Source: Mya arenaria (lineage: Eukaryota > Mollusca > Bivalvia > Myida > Myidae). From it: DNA of 64,000 nt. The notes under the pieces were generated by a model. That model was not told the DNA's origin, did no database searches, and was given only the letters and a program-made list of their open reading frames with translations. The position numbers and the translations under genes are program-made. Location: NCBI RefSeq assembly GCF_026914265.1, contig NC_069135.1, forward strand, positions 61,246,738-61,310,737, written 5' to 3'. Shown one piece after another: positions 21,740 to 32,715 of the stretch (position 1 is the first letter of the stretch; each line of letters starts with the position of its first letter).

Positions 21740-23464
21740 ACACTTGATTTATAATAACCCAAATGGCGAATTATTCTCAGGATTGTATAACTTTCTGTCA
21801 GGGCTTGCTGCTAGCCATGGCGATGTTATGCTAACAAAAAACCCACAAGGATACAGGTTTACTTTGTTGTCTTTAAAGTTGGCGTATGCAGCTGCATTTG
21901 GTTCACATTCAATTCCATGCTTCATTGCAATTGTTGTGACTTTTCTTGTAGATTTTAAACGAGACACAAGTGAGGTTGGCTCCTTTTTTTCTTTTATATA
22001 TTTCGCCAACGTTAGATGCAGTGATACGATTTCTACGCATTTTATACCACAGTGGATTTCTACTTTGTAATCTTGTCTGAGTTTCAAATCTAATGGATTC
22101 TTGAAAGCTAAATTTAAGGTTTTCCAAGTCAGTTTGTTGTTTTTCATTTGGTGGACATTGGAGCATATTGACAATTATATCACTTGCAGGTAGGTCAGGG
22201 AAAGGCATTCCGTCATAAACATTCATGATGTATCCATCTTCAAGCTTCTGTTGATAACTTAACACTGACCCTTTAGGCACATTGCCAAATTTAGTGTTAA
22301 CCATTTCTGGATCATTTTGTTGTAGTGAAGGTAAAATTAACATATGCTCATCAACTTTCTTTAAGCTGTTCACATGTTCTTTCCATTTTATTGGGGTGCT
22401 TCTTACCGGATTATACAGATTTGATGAGATGCCTGAAGCTGTGGCTGTCTCATCTGTTACCCGTTTCGAATAGCCAGAAACTTGCAGGTCTTGAACTGCT
22501 TGGCCCTTTATTTGAGGTCCCCTTAGTAGATGATGGGTTTGTGGCTGAGACGTTTTGGCTACATCTTCAGGTAAAGCCCTAAGCCCAAGCTTCTTGTATT
22601 TGGCAATTGTGTAGAGTGCTCCCACTACATGGCCACAAACACCTGTCAAACCAATAGGGCACGAACACCATGAGGTTGTGATCTCTATATTCTCGTCATT
22701 CTTGAAGGATACCTGCAGTTCATTCATTTTAAAATTTTATCATTATGGATGTTTATTTTAATTTATAAACGCATTGACTTGAGAGAAAAATCAACATAAA
22801 ATGTATATTGCATTTCTTCATTTGTTATTTTATATTGATATATTGCCTCTGTACATGTATGTCATCATGTTTTTTGAATTGTTTTAATAAACATACGTTT
22901 AACTGGTGTGGGTTTTCATTTTTCCTTTGGGATCTGTAACATTTTCCATCCAATCGACACCCATTATCTGTTTTTGAAACTGCAACAAAAAATTAAACAC
23001 ATCACATTTTGTATGGTGAAACTACAAACCAATATAACTAGATAAAGCTTTATGAGAACTATGGTAAATCAACCACTGAAATATTCTGACCATCAGATCA
23101 CTCCTTGTAATTAAAGAACCCACAGGGATGTGTATTGATAAGCCCTCTGGCTTAGGTGGTAAAAGTGTGAATAGCTGCCCGCTTATTACATAATATATTA
23201 GGGATAGAGGGTTAAGATGATTATAAACGGGCTCTGAATGATCAATCTTTACAGCTCTGTATCAATATGGTTTGCAATTTACAGGCCTGTATACATAAAC
23301 AATGAATGTAACACAACATAAAGTAACATACCTTTGAGATCCTGGATGTAGCTCTCACTATAGTATTTAAACCCTTTATCAATCGATTTTTCTCCAGAAC
23401 TTTTTTTGTTATCTTTCACATAATTTTCAACAAAACTAAAGTTTAAATGTGGTATTAAATCCAA
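21740..23464 (-). pseudogene. ISL2EU accessory SWIM-finger / YqaJ-like exonuclease
   Basis: Minus strand, convergent with the transposase. The likely first exon ends at 23332 with donor AAAG|GTATGT. A small exon near 22890-22975 encodes CRLDGKCYRSQRKNENPH. The main part, 22720-21740, has a SWIM finger (CSCPIGLTGVCGHVVGALY) and then the YqaJ fold: LWYKMRRNRITASNVGEIYK, HGIECEP, then PWLAASPDRKLY. A frameshift lies between EIYKRKK and the HGIECEP block (near 22010). The stop at 21749-21751 replaces the catalytic Glu of the expected LEIKCP motif. Known: YqaJ/lambda-exonuclease-type nucleases resect DNA; its role in ISL2EU transposition is not established. Confidence 0.83.
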
Positions 23465-23588
23465 ATCACGATGAATATGAGATGCTGGTGCTAATATGCT
23501 TCCGCCATGGTCAACTATACATGTTTCTAGGGAAGCAGCTAGATTGCTTGTTTAGAAAGCCTCACTCTGAGATAAACATGAATATTCA

Positions 23589-24272
23589 TTAGGCAATATT
23601 AAAAAGGGCATATGACTTGGGCACTGCGGAATTGGCAATAAAATTCACATACTCCTGAACTATATTTCCGTTTGAGTAATTATTTATTGGATGTCGGGAA
23701 CAGTAATCTGTTATCATTTTATTTCCAGGCATGTGCTTGACTGTCAGATTGTAGGTGGTAAGTCTTAATCGCCATCGTTCAAGTCTAGCTGACTGCATGT
23801 GTTTAGAGTTGGTGCATATTGAGAGCAGAGGGCGGCAGTCTGTAACTAGCTGGAATGCCTTTCCATACAAGTAAATGTGAAAATGTTTGCAGCCCCAAAC
23901 ACATGCAAGCATTTCTCGTTCTGTTTGGCTGTAACGCTTTTCCATTGGTGTCAATGATTGGCTTCCATATGCGATAACTTTGTTTTCTTGTATTAATATC
24001 CTTGATATTCCCTCGGGGCTTGCGTCTGCCCAGAATTCTGAGGGTTTTTTTCGGGTCAAAGTAGCTAATCACTGTATCGCTGCATAGCGCTTGTTTCAGC
24101 TGATCGAAAGCAGTTTGCTGCTGATGTGTTCATTTAAAATCGCTGCTATCGTTCAATTAATCGCGCAGGGGTGTCGTAATTGTAGAGAACTTGTCTATGA
24201 ACTTTGAGAGGTAATTGGTCATACCTGTTGTCTTCGGCTCGGCTATATTTTGAATTGCTGTGATTTTGGCTG
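23589..24272 (-). pseudogene. Gypsy-1 RT C-terminus and RNase H
   Basis: From the Gypsy-2 junction at 24272 the minus strand reads AKITAIQNIAEPKTTGM and SKFIDKFSTITTPLRD (RT thumb/connection), with a stop near 24160. RNase H follows at 24059-23589: FWADASPEGISRILIQ, YSQTEREMLACVWGCKHFHI and VTDCRPLLSI carry the D, E and D positions, then RLTTYNLTVKHMPGNKM. It continues the RT frame left at about 29070 on the other side of Gypsy-2, and ends next to ISL2EU. Confidence 0.88.
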
Positions 24273-24966
24273 TGTCATATATTTATTATTACTGGGAAGC
24301 ACAAGGAGGCGATGCATTCTTTAAGACTTTTAATACCAGACTGATTCATTCATGATATTCTCAGAACAACAAGGTTACGAGAGGTCAAGAGGCATGGACC
24401 ATAGAGGTCATATACAATTCACATGACATCTCCTTTCCTCGCAAAGATAATTGTTATCAATTCATTAATACAAACAACAGCTGTAAATATTTGAAGGTTC
24501 TTGTTAGTTTACAAATAGATGAAAGTCTTCTGATAATTTAGTCATGCTGATTTTACAGGTTATCAAATTAATGTTTCTGAGTAGTCCAATTATAATGGTT
24601 CTGTCCCGTGATGTTTCACTTGCATGGTACAGTATTGTTCTATTAATGTTCTTGCTGTCAAGAGTTGAATGTGAGGTCAGTATCTGTACACTGTACTAGG
24701 TTAATTCAAGAAAACTTTCATGTGCACTTCAAACAAATAATGATGTTTTATACAACGTAATTAAACGATATTTCACACAAATTAGTTTTGCAAACAGTAA
24801 GACCTCAATACTTGCAATATTGGCAAATTGAAAACTATTCCTAGTTTTAGGTTTTAAGAAATATTACATATATGTATTTTGCTTATTTCTGTTATTTATC
24901 TTTGCTTATTGAGGTAATGCTGTATGCATTTGTAATGGTGGGATAAGACGTTACTAGCGCATTATC
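24273..24966 (-). repeat. Gypsy-2 3' LTR (outer limit approximate)
   Basis: Begins TGTCATATATTTATTATTAC on plus, matching 28995 onward for 75 bases, then continues as unique sequence. A polypurine-like GTGCGAAAAGGGA on the minus strand near 24967-24980 suggests a length of about 690 bp. Confidence 0.6.
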
Positions 24967-25022
24967 CCTTTTCGCACTTTTTTTAGGTTTTACACTGAAT
25001 AACTAATAACCCATTTAACACT

Positions 25023-26093
25023 TTATTCCATGTAGCGTGCTGGTTTGTTTATTTGTTGTCTGGGTCGCTGCGCTCGTCCGAAGTTTTCGACTTCTTGACC
25101 GGGCACGTGTGCGTCTGTTACCCTGTCCGCGTTGTTTTTGTTTCTCGTGTCAAATATGTGACGCCGATTTCGCCTGAGTCTAGAACCGGTGTTCGTGTCA
25201 ATTATATACGACCTTGGTGCAGGGTGGCGTGAATGAACAACTGCTGGTTCCCAGCGATCGTTCTTTCTATACATGATATTTTCTCCGGGGTTAAGTTTAC
25301 TTAGAGGTTTCGCTCCTTTGTCAAAAATCCGTTTTTGATTTTCCTGGCATTTTAATAACTGCTCGCGGGCATTTTCACACACTTTCGGCTTCAAAAGATC
25401 TGACTTCGTAGGTATTTTATCTCGTAATCGCCTACTCATGAGCATTTATACGGGAGAATATTCGCATCCAGTGATTGGCGTATTCCGATATTCCTGCAAG
25501 GCTATGCTTTCGTCTTGTCCATTTTCATGAGTTTTACGTAACAATGATTTGATTATTCCTACATATCTTTCAACCTGACCATTACTTTGACTGTATGTTG
25601 GTGATGCCGTTGTTATTTTGATTGAATGCTTTTCACAGAATGTTCTAAAGTGTTCGCTGTTAAACGGCATGTTATCGGCTACAATTTGTTGCGGCCAGCC
25701 GTGCACTGCAAATATAGCCATTATATGTCTCTCTACCGTTGGTGCATTTTTTCCATTTAATAGCCGTAGCTCAACGAATTATGAGAAGTAATCAATGACA
25801 ATAACGTAATCACGGTTCCTGTACTGCATTAGGTCTATCCCTAACTTCTGCCAAGGTCCCAGTGGGAGTCCGTGTTGTAGTAATGGTTCTTTGGTATTGC
25901 TTCTTTTGTACATGTTGCAGATTGTACATTTGGAGCATATTTCTTCAATGTCTAATTTCATCCGTGGCCAGTTCACTGACTCAGAAGCTCTAGCTTTTGT
26001 CTTTGATATTCCCAGGTGGCTTTCATGTAATTTCATGATAATTTCTCGCCTCATTTCGATCGGGATAATAATTATTTCGTTAAAGAATAACAT
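25023..26093 (-). pseudogene. Gypsy-2 integrase
   Basis: 26093-25779 has the zinc finger (HESHLGISKTKARA, CSKCTICNMYKRS) and the first catalytic Asp (LGIDLMQYRNRDYVIVIDYF). 25721-25446 has the second Asp (IVADNMPFNSEHF) and the catalytic Glu (YSQSNGQVERYVGIIKSLL). 25445-25023 has the C-terminal basic/chromo-like tail (PAVVHSRHPAPRSYIIDTN). The D,D,E triad is kept, but stops at 25778, 25723 and 25446 break the frame. Confidence 0.88.
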
Positions 26094-26118
26094 TCCATCA
26101 ATGATGTGAATTTCATCT

Positions 26119-26873
26119 TTAAGCCTTAAGACAAGCTTGGATACTTTTTATGTGATTTGGCCAGCATTCATTTACCGTTTTTGTCAGTAATTGCAGTTCA
26201 TCATCATTTTCAGTTTCGTTTTCTATGATTTGCAACTGTTTGTCGTCCATCGGATGTTCGGATACGAGCGAATGTATCATTATGTTCATATCCTCCTCAA
26301 TTTCGGTCTCATCTGAGATATTGTCGTTGAGGTGTGCTCTGCTCAGAGTGTCAGCTGCGTACATTTGTTTTTGCCAGGTACGTATCTTATGGTTATTGAG
26401 TATCTTTGTAGTCTCAACAACATTCTTTGCAGTCTAGGTGGCGCTTTAATAACTGGTTTGCGCCGAATTATCTCAATCGGCCGGTGATCAGACTGCACGA
26501 TTACGTGTTTTCCATACACGTACTGATGGAACTTTACGTCGACGGCGTATACAATTGCTGCCATTTCTCTTTCAATGTTTGTATAGTTCATTTCGGCTGC
26601 GGTCAGTGACCTTGAACCATATGCAATCACATGTCCGTCTTGCATAAGACAACAACCAATTCCGTGCTGCGAACTTTCCGTCTGTACCGTGACATCTTTG
26701 TTTACATCATAGAATTTCAGCACTGGTTGGCTTGTCAATATTGTTTTCATTGTTTCCATGGCGGCTTTTTGTTCATGGTTCCATTCAAACGCTGCATTCT
26801 TATTCAATAGCATGCGTAATGGCGCTGTGATTTCGGCCATATTAGAAATATATGAAGCCAAGTAGTTTATCAT
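26119..26873 (-). pseudogene. Gypsy-2 RNase H and connection
   Basis: 26873-26343 encodes the RT connection (FEWNHEQKAAMETMKTIL) and RNase H (VTVQTESSQHGIGCCLMQDG, YTNIEREMAAIVYAV, VQSDHRPIEII). The first catalytic Asp, usually in a VDAS-like motif, is replaced (QTES). A frameshift leads into 26364-26119, a linker with YAADTLSRAHL. Confidence 0.85.
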
Positions 26874-26999
26874 TACTAGTAGGTGCTACTGGCCCTTTTT
26901 TGTCTTCAGGGGGTGGCTTTTCTGTGATGCTCTTTATTTTTTCAGAATCTGGCTTCATCCCATTTTCACTGATTAGTGTCCCCATATACTTCACAGACT

Positions 27000-28085
27000 T
27001 TACTTTAAATTGCATTTTATCTTTATTGAATCTGACTTTTTTTCTTCAGCTCGTCTGAGCACTTGCCGTAGCGCTTCATCGTGTTCGGCTTCATCTTTTC
27101 CAGCGATGATCATGTTATCTGCAATCATATGGACATTTTTGATGTCCCCAAATGTCTGCATATTTTTCATGGCAAATATTTCGCTTGCACTTTTCAATCC
27201 AAAAGGTACGCGTGTCCAACCATATCTTTGGAATGGCGTTTGGAATGTGCATAGGTATGAGCTTTTTTGGTCTAGCTCTACTTGATGGTATCCATATTTT
27301 TCATCAAGAATTGTGAAAATGTTCTTGCCACTTAGTTGAGCCGTGACATCCTTTAGTGTGGGTATTTTGAAGTGATGTCTTTTTATGGCTTTGTTTAGGT
27401 CTCTCGGGTCGAGACAAAGACGTAGGGACTTGTCTTTCTTTTCTACGATTACTAGGTTGTTGACCCAGTCAGTCGCCTCATATACAGGCTTTATTACACC
27501 TTTTTCTTCCAGCGTATCTAATGTTTCTTTGAGTCTTGGCATCAATGTGAACGGTACATTTCTTGGTGCATTTATCACAGGAGGTACGGTTTTGTCTATT
27601 TCAATATGATATTTCCCGACAAACTTCCCTAAACCTGTGAATATGTGTCCATAGTCTCTAATTACCGATTCGCTTGTCGGCGATGAGTTTTCTTTGACTG
27701 CATCAATTTTCCGAATAAGATTTAACTTCTTGCATGCATTTATTCCCAAGGTAGGTGTTGCTTTGAAATTGACTACGTAAAAATCAAATGATTGCACTTC
27801 GCCATTGTTTAATTCGCGCTTTATTGTCGTTGTACCCAATGGGGTAATAGACTGATTGGAAAATGTTCGAAGAGTAATGTTTGTCTTACGTAGCTTTAGT
27901 CCAGGCAATTTGTAGAAGAGACTTTGGAGAATAACGTTTTCTTCCGCACCGGTGTCCAGTTTGAATAGAACTGTTGCGTCATCTTCAAGTTTTATATTTT
28001 CATACCATCCATTTTTGCTGTTAATTGCCCGATATTGTGATTTCACCGGCAAACACATCATTTTCATGGCTCTTGTCAATTTCAT
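27000..28085 (-). pseudogene. Gypsy-2 aspartic protease and reverse transcriptase
   Basis: A 361-codon open frame. The protease is near residues 43-55 (FKLDTGAEENVI, with the active-site DTG). The RT covers about 180-350 (VEKKDKSLRLCLDPRDLNKA, then TILDEKYGYHQVELDQKSSY, then PFGLKSASEIF). The YxDD motif reads IADNM, so the second Asp of the pair is Asn. With a frameshift at 27000, this points to an inactive enzyme. The frame is otherwise the longest intact one in this element. Confidence 0.9.
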
Positions 28086-28090
28086 TCACA

Positions 28091-28877
28091 GACTTTTGTT
28101 GTAAAAGCATTCAGACGTGAAGTGATTTAGCCTCTTGCATGTTTTGCATTTAAATCCATATGCAGGGCAGGCATTGCCTTATGCTTCCGTCCACATTTTT
28201 TTGCAGTCAACTGTTTGTTTTATTCTTGTATGAAATGACGGCCTATAGTAGTTTGGAAGCTTAGGTTTTTGTTGTGCTTTTCTAAATTTGTTTGTTTGAG
28301 TCAGTCTTGTTTTTATGACATCTACCTTTTGTTCCTTGTTTATTTCCTGTATTTGCTGCTTACTGCATTCTGCAGCCGGACATAATTCAATCACTCTGTC
28401 CAAATCAGGATTTTTACCTTCACGTAATAACCGTTCTTTCAACCGACTATCACTGATACCAAAAATCAACCTGTCTCTGATCATCAAGTCTTTCTGGTCG
28501 CTGAACTCACATTTTCTTGCCTTTGTTTTTAATTCTGTAACAAATTCGTCTATTGTTCTTGCATTCTGTTGAATTGTCCAAATATTATGTCTCTCAATAA
28601 AGGTATGCTTTCTTGTCTCACAATACGCTCAGAATTTTGACAGCACATTTTCTAAATCTTCGTTACTTTCTATTTCTCCATATTGAAAATTATTGTAAAT
28701 TTCAATTCCTTCATCTCCTAGGCATGTTAAAAGAACTGCGACTTGGACTTTTTGTGGCTTTTTAATTTTGTCGGACGCCAACATATACAAGTTGAATTTT
28801 TGCTCCCATCTTTTGAAAGTTTCCGTTAAGTTTGGGTTTCCTCTGAAGTTAATAGGTGATGGTGCTTTGGAGTCCAT
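28091..28877 (-). pseudogene. Gypsy-2 Gag
   Basis: Starts MDSKAPSPINFRGNPNLTET at 28877. Capsid-like segments follow (QVAVLLTCLGDEGIEIYNNF, then MIRDRLIFGISDSRLKERLL). The region ends in a zinc knuckle at 28160-28091 (CPAYGFKCKTCKRLNHF, then C). Stops at 28629 and 28179 interrupt it. Confidence 0.83.
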
Positions 28878-28982
28878 TCTGATTTGTATTCTTTGGCATA
28901 ATCACTTTAAATTTATAGTTACAAGTTATTCACATGTATGAAATAATATTCCAGATAATTAATAATCCCTTGAAGCACTTTT

Positions 28983-28994
28983 CTTCTGACACCA
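28983..28994 (-). promoter_or_regulatory. Gypsy-2 primer binding site (tRNA-Leu-like)
   Basis: On minus it reads TGGTGTCAGAAG directly after the LTR end ACA. This matches the 3' complement I recall for tRNA-Leu over 12 bases and then diverges. Confidence 0.65.
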
Positions 28995-29069
28995 TGTCAT
29001 ATATTTATTATTACTGGGAAACACAAGGAGGCGATGCATTCTTTAAGACGTTTAATACCAGACTGATTC
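28995..29069 (-). repeat. Truncated Gypsy-2 5' LTR (75 bp)
   Basis: Matches 24273-24347 with two differences and stops after GACTGATTC. The next bases (GCGCGATCGGG) are Gypsy-1 RT codons. Only the U5-side end remains, so the element has no 5' promoter. Confidence 0.85.
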
Positions 29070-30345
29070 GCGCGATCGGGACTTATGCTTTGTCCGAAAA
29101 AACAAAGCCATATAATTTGACAGAAGTTTTACCAAATTCGCACTTCTGCTTGTTGAGTGTGAGATATTTGTCTTGCAGTCGTTGCAGTACGGCTTCGAGT
29201 CTCCGATCATGTTCTTCACGGTTCGGTGCGTGTATTATAATGTGATCCGATATGTTTAATGTTCCCTCGAGACCTGTTAGCACTTGTCGTATTTCGTTCT
29301 GGAATAATTTTGGCGCTACGCTTACACCGAAATTCAGTCGTTTGTACCTGTATAATCCGACACGTGATGCAAACACTGTCATGTTGCGTGACTCTTCGGA
29401 CAGCTCGAGCTGGTAAAAACCTTTGTTAAAATCCACTTTGTAGATTACTTTTGATCCGTTTAATTCCAGAATTATGTTATCTGTTTTAGGCACTACATAA
29501 CGCTCGCGCTTCAAGGCTTGATTCGCTTTTCTAATATGCACACAAAGCCTTATTTGGTCTGGAGCGTTGGGCTTTGGCGCTACAACAATGTTCAAACCCC
29601 AAGTTGTCGGCCCGTTCACTTTTTCAATGACATCTTGCTGTTCTAGTCGTTTTATTTTCTGTTCAACTTTTTATCGCACGTGAAATGGAATTCGTCTAGC
29701 TGGTTGTGCTATAGGAACGACGTTTTCGTCAACATGAAACTTAATTTGTTTGTCTTTTAATTTGCCTAGTCCTGTGAACACAGACTGATATTTGTCACAT
29801 AATTCCTCGTATTTGTTATTGTTCACTGAGTTTATTACTGGCACAATACCGAGTTCAACATATGTCTGGTAACTGATTAATGTCACTGATGACCCCTGAA
29901 CAACGTGACATTCTGCTGCTGTCACTTTTGATTTGGATTCCACTGTAAATGTATATTTGCCTTTTATAGTTAACGGTTTATTTTGTGCAAATGCGAACAC
30001 TTCTATGTTTGTTTTCTTTAGCTTTGGCATTGATTCCATTTTGTTTACAACATCTTGGTTGATTATGTTTATTGAACTTCCGGTATCAATGACAGTTTTC
30101 GTTGGAACACCATTTATTGTTAATTTTAGCTTCGGCACTTTGTCATTTGTCAAAACGTTTACTCTAAATAATTTTTCTGTGTCGGACACTGATTGCTCAT
30201 TTCTCACCTGATCAATTCCATCAACCTGAGCCCTTTCACGCTTTCTGCATACTGCTATAAGATGATTTTTCCTGTGACAATAATTGCATGTGTCTAGGTT
30301 GGACACTTGTTTAGATGTGGGTATTTGCCACCACATGTTCTGCAT
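29070..30345 (-). pseudogene. Gypsy-1 protease and reverse transcriptase (N-terminal part)
   Basis: 30345-29671 has a zinc knuckle (CNYCHRKNHLIAVC) and aspartic protease (TKTVIDTGSSINIINQDV). 29670-29083 has the RT: NIVVAPKPNAPDQIRLCVHI, KVIYKVDFNKGFYQLEL (first Asp), then LNISDHIIIHAP. The last shows the second Asp of the DD pair changed to His. A stop near 29671 and a 1-base shift near 29083 are present. Beyond 29070 the frame is cut by Gypsy-2 and resumes at 24272. Confidence 0.88.
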
Positions 30346-30994
30346 TTTTGTCTTGATTGTGACTGCTGATGACGTTTTCCTTGTGCTGAGGGTGGATAGC
30401 TATAACTTGCATGCGATTTTGTGTGTCGCGATGTGGCTTTAATTTGTGTACGTCGCTGTGTTGCGGTTCCATTGCTTTGGCTTTTCTGTCCGCAATTTCC
30501 ATTGTTCTTGCCATTGTTAAAATATCTTCAAGTGGCTTGTCTTCTTCCAGACATTTAGTCGTAGCTTCTTTGACTCGCAGCCTTGGATGATTTGGCTCTT
30601 TATTTCACCGTCTTTGTCCGAAAATTCACAATTGTTTGCCTTTTGGCGGAAGCGAGTTGCAAATTGGTCTATTGTTTCAGCTTGTCGTTGTTTAAGGTTC
30701 CTAAATTCGAACCGCTCGAACTCTCTGTTTTTCTTCGGTTGGAAATAGCCTGTTAACACTTGCTTGACGTCATCGTAGTTTAAATCGCTGTCTCCAAGAT
30801 TCAATGTTTCGCATATTTCGAATACTTCATCTCCGGCGTAGTGATGTAAAAGCGCGTTCCTCCGTTTCTTTGAGTCAATCCTATGTCTTGTGAACAAGTT
30901 TTCCAACTTTGTCACGTATTAAGTCCATCCGGTGCCAAGGGACGTTTCCTCCCCGTACAAATCAAATTTCGGGAACGGCGCTAATCCAAACATG
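30311..30994 (-). pseudogene. Gypsy-1 Gag
   Basis: Starts near 30994 with MFGLAPFPKFDLYGEETSLG. A TAA at about 30920 interrupts it. The main capsid segment is 30915-30517 (RRNALLHHYAGDEVFEICET, then FRNLKQRQAETIDQFATRFR). A further shift leads into 30514-30311. Typical of Mag-like Gypsy Gag. Confidence 0.82.
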
Positions 30995-31055
30995 GTGCGT
31001 TAATCCTGACACTGACGTATTTCTTATGTTAATCCACTAGCACTTTTAATCCTCA

Positions 31056-31068
31056 ATCCTCGTCGCCA
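31056..31068 (-). promoter_or_regulatory. Gypsy-1 primer binding site (tRNA-Ser-like)
   Basis: On minus it reads TGGCGACGAGGAT, six bases inside the LTR end. It matches the tRNA-Ser complement that I recall for Mag-type Gypsy elements. Confidence 0.65.
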
Positions 31069-31074
31069 ATGTTA

Positions 31075-31271
31075 TGTTGTCAGTGTAATGTATATAACAG
31101 ACCCAAAACGGGATAGTTTAATAGAGCTTTATTACATTCATACAGATACGCACACGATCTTGAATCCAATCAATAACTGAACTATAAACATGCATGCAAC
31201 TGTTAGCCAGAGGCGGGCTTATCATACACAGAGGCGGGTTTATCAATACTGGGCTCTGATTGTCCACTACA
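31075..31271 (-). repeat. Gypsy-1 5' LTR
   Basis: 197 bp matching 17310-17504, beginning TGTTGTCAG and ending CCACTACA on plus. It is adjacent to the primer site on its inner side. Confidence 0.9.
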
Positions 31272-31275
31272 GGTG

Positions 31276-31711
31276 GCATATCGATCACTTAATTTACTTT
31301 AATCGTCAACCGTTGAATAATTTAACTTAATATTCTAGATGCAGCCGAAGAGTTATATTACATACATGCAAACAATATACATGTCTATAAACATGTACTT
31401 GTTTTGTGTAAATTGATCAATTTTACATTTAGTTGTTATGGACAATGCTCTCCTACGATGTTTCTCCTTTTTAAGAAAACTTGACATAGCTTTAGGCTTC
31501 AGTAAAAACATAGCATACATGCATTTCATTTCAATGTTTATCAGTCTACAGTTGGCAAACAAACTACATGTTACCAATGTTCCAATTTATCAGATATTTA
31601 TATTTATCTTTAATTCAGATCGAACATCAAACCATAGAATACCTCACATTTAAATGGATGTGCATAAAATTCATTCCTTATTTGCATTGCTTTGTAAAAG
31701 TATTTCACCTT
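31276..31711. other. No feature recognised
   Basis: AT-rich flank between Gypsy-1 and the 65-bp array. The short frames at 31353-31653 show no domain. Confidence 0.5.
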
Positions 31712-32715
31712 CATTGTGGGAGGCACTGGCAACATAGCGAATCAAGGCACAACGCTCCGTTAAAGTGTTTCACCGTAGTGGGGATATGAACTGGTATCAT
31801 AGCGAGTCAGGGCACAATACTCCTCTAGGGTTTCACAATGATGGGGAGAGGCACTGCGACAGAGCGAATCAGGGTACAATGCTTCGTGAAAAAGTGTTTC
31901 TCCGTCATTTGGAGAGGCCTTGGCAACATAGCGAATCATCGCACAATTCTCCGTTTTAGTGTTTCACCGTTATGGGGAGAGGAATAGGTATAATAGCGAT
32001 TCAGGGCACAATGCTCCGTTTAAGTGGTTCACCATAATTAGGAGAGGTATTGGTAACATAACGAATCAGGGCATAATGCTCCGTTAAAGTGGTTCATCGT
32101 AATTGGGAGAGGTACAATGTTCCGGTAAAGTGGTTCACCGTTATTGAGAGAGGCACTGGCCACATAGCGAATCGCCGTAATGGGGATAGGAACTGGTAGC
32201 ATAGCAAGTCAAGTCCCAATACTTTGCTAGTGTTTCAGAGTGATGGGGAGAGGCACTGGCAACATAGTGAAGCAGAGCACAAATCTCCGTTAGAGTGTTT
32301 CAGCGTAATGGGGATAGGAACTGGTATCATAGCAAGTCAGGGCCCAATACTTCGCTAGTGTTTCAGAGTGATGGAGAGAGTCACTGGGAACATAGCGAAA
32401 CAGGGCACAATGCTCTGTTCAAGTGTGTTTCAGTAGTTGGGAGAGACATTGGTAACATGGAGATTAAGGGCACACTGCTTTATTAAAGTTTTCCTCCGGC
32501 ATTAGGAAGGACACTGACAATATAGCAAGCTATGGCACAATGCTCCGTTAAAGTGTTTCGCTTCAATGGGGAAATAGCGAGTAAGAACACAATTTCGCGT
32601 TAAAGTGTGTCGCAGTAAAGGGGAGAGGTGCTGGGAACATAACGAGGCAGGGTCCAAAAAAGGGTACAATGACCCTTTTAAGTGATTATCATTAATGGGG
32701 ATTAACAGAAATCAG
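31712..32715. repeat. ~65-bp minisatellite, about 16 units
   Basis: The unit core is GGGGAGAGGCACTGGCAACA, then AGCGAATCAGGGCACAATGC and TCCGTTAAAGTGTTTCACCG. Units 2, 9 and 11 form a subtype (GGGGATAGGAACTGGTATCA with TTCAGAGTGA), which suggests an older two-unit higher-order form. Two units near 32110-32180 are internally deleted. The short open frames here come from the repeat. Confidence 0.9.

Larger units (their letters stand above)
19563..23569 (+). mobile_element. ISL2EU (IS4EU-type) DNA transposon inserted in Gypsy-1
   Basis: About 4 kb with two convergent genes: a spliced THAP-DDE transposase on plus and a spliced SWIM-YqaJ nuclease on minus. Recalled knowledge: this pairing is diagnostic of the ISL2EU group. 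The ends share an inverted motif: left AGAGCGAGGCTAGCTAAACA (19564-19583) and right TGTTTAGAAAGCCTCACTCT (about 23549-23568). The exact termini and the short target duplication are not settled. It separates the RNase H and integrase parts of Gypsy-1. Both genes carry nonsense or frameshift changes. Confidence 0.88.
24273..29069 (-). mobile_element. Gypsy-2: younger LTR retrotransposon inserted into Gypsy-1
   Basis: Same orientation as its host element. It has a 3' LTR starting at 24273, integrase, RNase H, RT/protease, zinc knuckle and Gag in order, then a primer site (28983-28994) and only a 75-bp stub of the 5' LTR (28995-29069) before Gypsy-1 RT sequence resumes. The LTR stub and the matching part of the 3' LTR differ at 2 of 75 positions, fewer than the Gypsy-1 pair, as expected for the inner element. 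Confidence 0.88.
17307..31271 (-). mobile_element. Gypsy-1: old LTR retrotransposon (Mag-like), carrying two nested insertions
   Basis: Minus-strand element with 5' LTR at 31075-31271, Gag-Pol pieces between, and 3' LTR at 17310-17504. It is interrupted by Gypsy-2 (24273-29069) inside the RT/RNase H linker and by ISL2EU (about 19563-23569) between RNase H and integrase. Subtracting these leaves about 5.2 kb, a normal Gypsy length. A possible 4-bp target duplication GGTG lies at 17303-17306 and 31272-31275. The two LTRs differ at roughly a dozen places in ~195 bases by eye. Coding parts carry many stops and frameshifts and mutated catalytic residues, so the element is dead. Confidence 0.88.
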
